Under the pieces are notes generated by a model. The model was not told where the DNA came from, did not search any database, and saw only the letters and a list, made by a program, of their open reading frames with translations. The translations under genes were made by a program, and so were the position numbers. This document shows positions 56,934 to 64,000 of a stretch of 64,000 nt of DNA, one piece after another; the first letter of the stretch is position 1; each line of letters starts with the position of its first letter. The DNA lies in contig CP154956.1 in the NCBI GenBank assembly GCA_039621445.1, positions 49,750,826 through 49,814,825 of the forward strand, in the 5' to 3' direction. The DNA comes from Euglena gracilis (taxonomy: Eukaryota; Euglenida; Euglenophyceae; Euglenales).

Positions 56934-57263
56934 TGTGTAGGTTTAGCCTCCCGCTGTTGTACGGCCACGGGGCAGCTCATACTACTTGCCGTGGCTCGTC
57001 CGCTGGCGAGGGACCACGCCCGTGGTAATCCGACCGATCAACGTTCGTCCACGTGCGCAGCCTCACGCGCCGATCGATCCCCGCGATATGCCCTCTGTCC
57101 GTACAGGACCGATCTGGACTCTCACGGCGGGACCTGGGTCTCGAACCCACGACCTCCCGCGTTTGAGCCCAGTGCCTTACCGAATAAGCTACTCGTGCGA
57201 TACTCGGCTTGGTACTACGCGCCGGCGAACTACCTCTGTAGGATGTCCCGTCTGCCGCACACA
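56934..57263 (-). mobile_element. Element E 5' LTR with tRNA-like promoter
   Basis: 330 bases on the minus strand, starting TGTGTGCGGCAGACGG (57263) and ending CCTACACA (56934), followed by CT and the PBS. It is related along its length to the 334-337 base LTRs of the miniature element at 41388-42412. The partner 3' LTR of element E is not in the window. Confidence 0.8.
57128..57195 (-). promoter_or_regulatory. tRNA-like stretch with intact box A and box B in the element E LTR
   Basis: On the minus strand box A TAGCTTATTCGG (57191-57180) and box B GGTTCGAGACC (57147-57137) have tRNA-like spacing (44 bases start to start). The part between, GGCACTGGGCTCAAACGCGG, sits where the anticodon arm would be. 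This is the only LTR in the window with both boxes intact, and it predicts RNA polymerase III initiation inside the LTR. Confidence 0.65.
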
Positions 57264-57362
57264 CTGTGTCAGATGTTGCACGAATAATGTCACAGAGATA
57301 TCCAGAAGATAACGTTCACAGGATTTGTTGGAATAGTTTCTTGAAAAGGGCTTTGCGAAGAC

Positions 57363-57542
57363 ATGCCACAGACAAACGAAACGATGCAAAATGAAGCCAC
57401 AGACGACGCATGGAGACATGTCACACCAAGTGACCAGGTGGTCCTGAAATTAAGAAAAAAAGGATTACCATTACATTGCAACAAAATAGACAAACAAAAA
57501 ACCTTCGAGCTTCTGGGCGCAGCAACAGGAATCAGAAAACAC

Positions 57543-57587
<45 letters not shown>

Positions 57588-57626
57588 CGGAGCTGTTTAG
57601 CACGGGCATGTTCAGGTCCTGATTAG
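57363..57626 (+). CDS. Small ORF with poly-Thr tract, doubtful
   Basis: 87 codons: MPQTNETMQNEATDDAWRHV, SDQVVLKLRKKGLPLHCNK, KTFELLGAATGIRK, then a run of 15 Thr encoded by the (ACA)n array at 57543-57587. In unit D the same frame is broken by an indel after VVLKLKKK. I do not recognise it. The first 55 codons look more protein-like than neighbouring frames, so it could be an exon remnant; it may also be chance. Confidence 0.25.
57543..57587 (+). repeat. (CAA)n microsatellite
   Basis: About 15 units. The array in unit D (50145-50197) is slightly longer, so it has changed length since the duplication. Confidence 0.9.
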
Positions 57627-58780
57627 CACCCTTTCAATAAAGTTTATTCCACCTCAAGCTAAGTCAGGTTGGGGAAATTCACCACACCTGTAAAGACTCT
57701 TGAAAAAAGTCTGTTCTTCAGCCTGGCGTTGGCCTTGACATGTAACTTGAATTCGAAACTTAATGTTAATGGCGCAAACTTCAGAAACACATCCTTGTAA
57801 CTTGAACCCCTCCAAGTTTCACTTCTCAGACATCTGCTGTGAAAAAACCGCTTCTTTACCAGGGCACGTTGCCCGCCTGCGGACAGTTGGAGCATGCCTG
57901 GAGGGAATGGAGATTGTTCCGCGATTTTTGGGTAATAGTGCGGGTCTATTAACGCTCTTTTTTTCGTGCGCTTCGGCCGTGGAGCGCGCAGTAAAACAGC
58001 GCGCCAAAAACGGCTGCTTTTAAACCCGAGCGGGAATTACCCAATCGCTGTAATTGTCGGTCACCGGTATTTATTTTTTCTTACGAAAGCGACAAAGAAG
58101 CAATTAACGTGACCAGGTTTTGAATAGTGCCAAGCTCTTAATAAGCGCTCACCCACCCCGTCATTGACACCCCCATATGAACCTTCCCACTTCATGGAGC
58201 TCTGTTAACTGAAATGCAAACGTTTTGTTTGTTGGCCAGAAACAAGGCGCCGGCGGGTGAAAAAAACACTCGGTTTCGGCTCAAAATCCACGTTTTCTGT
58301 GTCCGGGACGCCAAAAAACATCTTTTCGGGCAATTGTTTTCATTTTTTCGGCTTTTTTTGACCCCGTTTTGACCCAATGTCAATGGGTTGGCGTCCCAAA
58401 ACGGGGCGCCGCCGGGTCAAAAAACGCTCATTTTCAGGTCAAAAACAGCTTTTCTGGGTCCGGGAGGCCAAAAAACATCGTTTTGAGGGAAATGTTTTCA
58501 ATTTTTTTGACTTTTTTTTTGCCCCAGAACGGCTTAGTCGGACAGCGGAAAAGTGTACAAAATGGCTCCAATGGGCTGAAATATATCGGGCAAGGCGGTG
58601 AGGTGCGTGGCAACCAATATCCCAGCAGATAAAGCGTTCCAAGGACTTCTTTTTAGGTCTCCGGACAGTTCCTTTGATTTTGCATCATTTTTGAGAAAAT
58701 TTGAAAACATTGGAGCGTTGGCAGGGGGAGGGTCCCGAGGTCTTTTGCATTTTTTGGCACTTTTTGCTGTACTGTCTTAA

Positions 58781-60890
58781 TAGGTCTGCGGACGTTTCCT
58801 TACAGGCCAACGTCACGCAGGCAGCGCCAAAGCGCATCATGCTCTTGCACCTTGGCAAAAATCCAAAGGATGCTCACCAAAGCTCGAATGGGCGTCGCAA
58901 CCATCGTCAAAAATCCTGCTGTATTTGCAGCAGTTCTGGTTCAGGGCTTGGACCTGCCAGATCATGGAGATACACTATTATCTCAATCCCGATAAGGAAG
59001 TTCCCCGAAACTATGTCCCCATCAGGCCCTGGTTTGATAAGGAAAGCATTGACGATTATGTGCAACGCCGATTCGGCGATGCACTTGACAGAGCGTTGTT
59101 CCAGCCGTTTTTCCAAGGCGGCGGAGTCAACGAACAGGGCACGGCCCTACCCCTTCTGCGCTTCAACTACAGGATGGTTGAAGGTGAACGGAAGCCATGG
59201 GACATTTTATGATTACGGACTCAATCCAGCCGCAAACGGCAACATCAGTCACATTTCAGCAGCAATCGGCAACGCCAGTTCCCCTGGGAATTCCTGGTGA
59301 GGCACCACCACCCGTCTTCGGGCGTGGTCGGCGTTATCTAGGATCAAGCCTATCGGCTACAGCAGAACCTTTTGTCCCTAAGGGACCTCAGGAGCGTCAA
59401 TACGTCAATGCGTCAATACCACTTCTTTTCCCCAGCCCGCTACCGCGGCACCCACCAGCGCGACTGCGCAAACAGGAACTGCGCCTACCGCTATAGCGGA
59501 ACAGCCAGCAGCCCCTGCCGCTTCACAAGAAACGGTGGATGGCACTGAAGAGAGCGATGGAAAGAGCAGTGAAGACCGCATGGAAGGCTTGAAGTAAATA
59601 TGTGCTGATGAACCGCAGCATCCCGCTCTTCAACCAGCCCCAAAGGGCTCCAAAACACCCCTTCCGCCTGAAGGAGATGTAAGCTCAGACACCCTATCTC
59701 CTACATCTGAGGGGGAACGGCCAGCGGTACCTCTTGTACCGCCCCTCTCCTTACCTGCAGTGCCAACGGCACCAACCCCGACAGAACCTTTCGCACCACC
59801 AACAATACCGACAAGTTTTTCAGGTGGTGTGTTACAGGGTCTGACTGCGGCGATGTCCGCAGTATCAGCAGTACTGATCCCTCGCGGCTCAACAGCCGCA
59901 TCCCCTCCAGAAACCCAACGGGTTCCCGCTGCTGACAGCAGCTCAACAGCCGTACACGCTACGGTCACAACTCCAATGGAGTTGGATGTCCAAGCAGCCA
60001 AACCAGCTGCTCAAGCACCGACAACGGCGGAAATGCAACCACCTCCTGCCAAACCGGCCGCTCCGGATCCGCCAACGGCGGAAGACCACTGCCTCCGGAA
60101 GACCCTAGGGAAGATCGCCGATATGGCAGGCACAAAACGCCAAAGGCTAAACCTCCAGCCGACGGCTGCAAACCCGCTGACAGGCGGCGGGATGATGAGC
60201 CAGCACCTCCTGGTGGAGATGGCTCTGGAGCAGGCCATAGGCGTACGATACCCATGGCCACCTATGTGGCTGCATCCTCTGCAGGCACTAACCGTAAACC
60301 CACAATCAGATCGATACGATCAAATGTCCCGCACAAGGCCAATGAGACATTTTGGACTGAGGACGTATTGTCCAGAGTAGACCCCCTCCACACTCGCCAG
60401 GCTAGGATCAATATGATCCGTAACAGCAGTGACCCCTGGCTGAAAAAGTGGATTAAGCCCTTGTTCCACCGGGATGAACCTGGTATTTTCACGACCAGCC
60501 ACACTTGGCGTTTTTGGAACGCGAAATCCCCAAGGGTATTCGCCCAATATTTTCGAGGAAATTTCGTCCTCGATTTCCAGGAAAACGATCCACTATTGTG
60601 GTTATGTACAGTATGTCATAGGCTACGAAACGACATGTCCGCAGTGCATATCTGCACACGCAACCCGGACAGCATAACTGTGCACCAGGCACGTCCCAGC
60701 TCTGTAGGATATCTGCAGAGTGGGTTCTGTGACGGTCGCACCACTGTGGAAACCACAGGTGGTAAGATCGTGGCAGACCCTTCTGGGATCTGCCCCTGGA
60801 CACGTCAGCACTTTTCTCTCCTTCCCCCACAGGTGGTATTCTTTACTGTCAATCTTCCAAAGTTTGACCATTGGTTTTGCCAGAGGTAAA
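58781..60890 (+). pseudogene. ORF3-type protein of unknown function, degraded copy 3
   Basis: The N-terminal block at 58925-59212 reads FRAWTCQIMEIHYYLNPDKE, DDYVQRRFGDALDRALFQ, like WTTYVMEVYIHL and DEHLRRQFGGTLDREVF of copy 1. A Pro/Thr-rich region 59640-60240 has the hydrophobic GLTAAMSAVSAVLIP at the place of GITAVAAVLPP. The C-terminal block at 60254-60889 is better preserved than elsewhere: FWTEDVLSRVDPLHTRQ, WLKKWIKPLFHRDEPGIF, HTWRFWNAKSPRVFAQYF, LCTVCHRLRND, VHICTR. It is more divergent from copies 1 and 2 than those are from each other, so shared blocks reflect old selection on the protein. Frameshifts remain. Confidence 0.55.
60762..60832 (+). other. Candidate intron at the end of ORF3 copy 3
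   Basis: Donor GTAAGATC at 60762 and acceptor CTCTCCTTCCCCCACAG ending at 60832, 71 bases. The acceptor with its following GTGGTATT is shared with 13642 and 3993. No transcript data; the donor is not evident at the other two sites. Confidence 0.35.
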
Positions 60891-61106
60891 AACCCTCAGA
60901 ACAATAGAACTCGACTCCAGAAGAAACTTCTGAAGTCTTTGTCTTGTGCTTTGCCTCTTGGGGAATTGGGAACAAAAGAAGAAAACCACTTTTTGTTACT
61001 CCAAAGACTTTTCCCTACCATAAGTAGGCTGCGCACCAAGGCGAAAGCGAAAGGCTTTTTCAGAAAGTCCCAAAAAGGGGAAAACGGAAAGCTTTGGACA
61101 TAGACT
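60833..61106 (+). other. LTR-like block upstream of element F PBS
   Basis: Parallel to 13643-13853. It ends AAAGTCCCAAAAAGGGG, GGAAAGCTTTGGACATAGACT just before the PBS and matches 35195-35256 closely. It includes no tRNA-like boxes, so at least two LTR types exist in the window. The start TGGTATT is tentative. Confidence 0.4.
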
Positions 61107-61116
61107 TGGTAGCAGA
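61107..61116 (+). promoter_or_regulatory. Primer-binding site of element F
   Basis: TGGTAGCAGA, a single unit, 245 bases before the gag start. The leader between has ACAGAGAAACTCTGTGG, a hairpin also present in the D and E leaders (49470-49485, 56820-56838). Confidence 0.75.
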
Positions 61117-61360
61117 TTTAGGCAACTATCCCACACAGACGTTCCACACAGAGAAACTCTGTGGTTGACTGGTGGTGAGGATCGTACTGAGCCGTGAAAC
61201 ACGGTGAAAGTACTGTTCCTGGCCCCTAGCCAACCTTTAAGCAAGGATACAGGTATCAGAAGGCTCTGTTCGGTATTCGCCGATACAACCTTTCTGGTCC
61301 CTGTTTCTCTGCTTATTTGTGTTAATTTTTGGGTTTTTGCCTTTTTACCCACCTTAAAAG

Positions 61361-64000
61361 ATGCAGAGCACAACCCCCAACCACAAATTTGATTATGACT
61401 TGTTGATGAGTTCATTGACCAATCTTGATGAAGATGCCAGGGATTGGTACGGTTCGATGGAAACAAGTTCCAATTCCCGACCCCCCAGGCAACAAGAAGA
61501 CACATTGCATCAATTGTCATTGTCACAAGGCGAAACACCTTCATTGTTGCAAGGGGGTAATGAACCCACTTCATCATCATTGTCATTGATTGTGCGGGAT
61601 GTAGGTGGCAAAATGTCTACCTCCATGCCGGTTCATCCATCATTGATGCAGCGAGGGGATGATCCCCTTGCCCAACCACATTTGGATCACAAGAATAATG
61701 GGGATGAACCCCACTTACACTTGGTTAGTCATGTTACCCATGAACAAAGTGAGGGGTATTTGCCCTTTGCTCTGCTCACACCCAAAAGGTCCCCGGTGGA
61801 AGCATCGGTGGGCCTTTTGGAGTGCAACTCGGTGGAAAAACCGTGTTTTTTCCAAGCCCCCCCCTCAATTACCACCTCCCACACCATTTCGCGCATTGCC
61901 GGGATTACCCGCGGAAACTGCGGTTTTCCCTGCTTTGCCATGGAACCCAGATACGCGTCTGGTGGTGCCGGATATCTGTGGTGCCGTTTCCACTGTGGAG
62001 GACTATGAGGACGACTTGAGGGATAACCTCACCCCCGGCGATGTTTACCGAACTCTCGGTCAACTCCCAGCGGATCACCCGCTGAGCAAACAAATTTTGC
62101 ATGTCCACCATGCTCAACAAGGTTTTGCAGTTTGATGAAGACAATCAAAGGGTTGTCAACACCAAACTGGAATATTGCTGGAATTATTTGCAGGAAATCG
62201 GCAAATATTGCTAACGCAATTTTTAAAATGCGGGGAAAGACCTTCAGCATTTTCGAGAAAGTGTTGACAGTATTTTGCGCATCCAACTTCCTCAAAATTT
62301 CCAACAAATCAGTGAAACAATGCATGAACCGCAAACGCGGAATGATTCCAAGTTTCTGCATGTGCAAGATGGTATGAGCCAGCTTTTTGCCAAAGTGGAA
62401 TCTTGTTCGACAATGCTACTGCATTAGCAGCACCAGTTACAAGCGCAACATGCCACCTCAAAAATGCCGGAAATCGGTAACTTTGTTGCGGTTGAGCATT
62501 TTGCCGCACTCACCACTTCTTTCCAAGAAGCCCAACAACGGATTTTGCATCTTTGCTCGGAAATTGAGCATTTGAAACAATTTCAAGCGAAAGTGTCCAC
62601 AAAATTTTGTTCCCCGTACGCAAATTCAGCTTTTGGAGGAACGAATTTTACACTTGGAGCAAAAATCCTGCCATTGTGCTGCAAACCAGGATGGATTACC
62701 CAGCTTGAACGCGAAAATCGCGGATTGCGTACAACGGTTGGATTTCGCGCAACAACAAATGCAAACGGACATTGGCGGTATTAATGCCACGGTTGTCGGT
62801 TTGCAGGAGCATGTTTCCGCACTTTCCAAGCCAATTACTGACATTAGTGGTATTCAAGCCGCTATTGGGGAATTACAAACCCGTTGCACCTTGTTGTCCA
62901 CATTAGCAGAAATTCGCTCACTTCCCAATGTTTCACGCGCTTGCATATCCGAGTCACTGGATTTTTGCTCATTTTACGACAAAATGCTTGGTGACAACAA
63001 GGAAACCTTGCAAGCATTTTGCACGAGTTTGATTCAACTTGAGGAATCTGTGAATCGGAATGCCCGATCCACGCAAGATGAGGTTTCACGGTTGGATGGA
63101 CGAATTTCTGCGTTGTTGGAAAAGCCAACCGCGTAAAAGTGGCGCACCACCGCGGAAACCCCCACCAAGTCACCCCACCAATTGCAAATTGTCTCAAATG
63201 CAGTAAAAGCGCTTGCGGGTCAACGCCGGAATGTGGAGGAGTCCCAAGGACAACTTGTCCAAGACCTACGCTTGCTTTCTGAAATGTTACCACACTTGGA
63301 CGATTTTTCCCGTTACCGCAAACGCATTAGGCACCGGGAGACTGAGGTTGACCGTATTTGCGGCCAACTCCAGTTGGTGGAACATTTGGAACCAACGGTG
63401 GACAACTTGTCTGCAAGTTTGGATAAAATGTCCAGTCCGGTACCGGTTGTGCCACCACCCACCGCGGTAAGCGCTGCGGTAGGTATTCCAAATGTCCCGG
63501 AATCGCGTTCTCAAACTACTGTTTCTGGAGTAGGAATCCCTACATCCACCGCGAATTTGGTACAACTACCCGTGAAAACGCGAATTGTACCACCTTTGCT
63601 TTTGTCCACACCACAAACCCACTTTTCACAACACATTTCCGATGAGGAAATTGATCCCCCGCTCGAAAATTCGAATCTCCACCAAGAAATTCAACATTCC
63701 AACCTTGTTCGAGGAATGAGCCAACACCCCACACCTGGTATTGGTCATGTGTTCCATTCGCGATCATACCAACCACCATCGGTTTCTGGATTACCAGATC
63801 ACCCATCAGGTTTTCGGCGGGAAACCCGCCCCACCAGGAGAATTTCACCACATTTTTCGCAATTCTCGTAGGAAAATCCTGCCACCCCTACACTTGGTGC
63901 GGGAAATCCTGCACGGGGTACACATGGAGCGGAAAATACGCGAAACGTGTTTGGTGTTAAGAATTACCCGGACCCAAACCCCTGGAATACCACCGAGGGT
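61361..64000 (+). pseudogene. Element F gag, cut by the window end
   Basis: Start ATGCAGAGCACAACC at 61361 (MQSTTPNHKFDYDLLMSSL). Frame 1 runs to 62008; after a shift, RLVVPDICG and QLPADHPLSKQI (61659-62135); NYLQEIGKYC and a stop near 62213; coiled coil 62464-63136 (MEERILHLEQKSCHCAANQD, LGDNKETLQAFCTSL); 63182-63871 with HLDDFSRYRKRIRHRETEV, RICGQLQLVEHLEPTVDNL, and a Pro-rich tail with LVRGMSQHPTPGIGHVF. The capsid-like and zinc-knuckle parts would follow beyond 64000. It shares the stop after YLQEIGK with D and E but has its own frameshifts. Confidence 0.75.

Larger units (their letters stand above)
44401..58780. repeat. Direct tandem duplication of about 7 kb (units D and E)
   Basis: Unit D 44401-51390 and unit E 51600-58780 are collinear and, in the parts compared by eye, differ by only about one or two bases per 60. 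They start at the same point inside the protease linker and end at the same point after ACTGTCTTAA. The units include part of protease, gag, PBS array, LTR and about 1.5 kb of flanking DNA beyond the LTR, so this is a DNA-level duplication and not two insertions. The 209-base filler 51391-51599 has no partner after unit E. Confidence 0.9.

Noticed and set aside
57363-57626. Host gene with a poly-Thr tract
   Set aside because: The frame is broken in the near-identical unit D copy and the Thr run is simply a (CAA)n microsatellite; listed with low confidence only.

Overview
This window is repeat-dense eukaryotic DNA made almost entirely of broken, nested and duplicated LTR retrotransposons. No convincing host gene, rRNA operon, bacterial feature or CRISPR was seen. 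Eukaryotic origin follows from Ty3/gypsy-type pol domains (retropepsin DTG, RT YIDD, RNase H, DD35E integrase, chromodomain), primer-binding sites complementary to an initiator-Met tRNA 3' end, tRNA-like sequences with box A/box B, and splice-site-like intron ends. The host lineage cannot be fixed from the sequence; the integrase style reminds me of elements in repeat-rich algal and protist genomes, which is a recollection and not a diagnosis.

Layout. 1-6617: a protein of unknown function ('ORF3-type') in two degraded copies forming an inverted repeat (344-2918 against 4069-6617). 6618-11640 (-): element A with gag, protease, a methyltransferase-like block and the start of RT. 11650-15022 (+): RNase H end, integrase and chromodomain, then an LTR-like block, primer-binding sites and a truncated gag (elements G and B). 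15025-20612 (-): element C with RNase H, RT carrying a small internal inversion, MT-like domain, protease and gag. 20613-31611: no gene seen; homopolymer-rich DNA with a foldback element, palindromes and a tRNA-like sequence. 31612-35760: dispersed repeat R1, the best-preserved integrase/chromodomain ORF, a probable intron joining it to ORF3, a PBS and part of a miniature LTR element. 36317-37109: gag-like frame of another element. 40140-40793 (-): gag 5' fragment. 41262-42512: R1 interrupted by a complete 1.0 kb miniature LTR element. 43545-58780 (-): elements D and E, a direct tandem duplication of about 7 kb. 58781-64000 (+): ORF3 copy 3, LTR-like block, PBS and gag of element F, cut by the window end.

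Put together, the copies suggest one retroelement superfamily: LTR - PBS(iMet) - long coiled-coil gag with zinc knuckle - retropepsin - Cys-cluster linker - Dam-methyltransferase-like block - RT - RNase H - integrase - chromodomain - spliced ORF3. Every autonomous copy here is damaged. The most interesting points are the MT-like block placed before RT; LTRs that contain a tRNA-like Pol III promoter, shared by a large element (E) and a miniature one; tandemly repeated primer-binding sites; and the uncharacterised ORF3.
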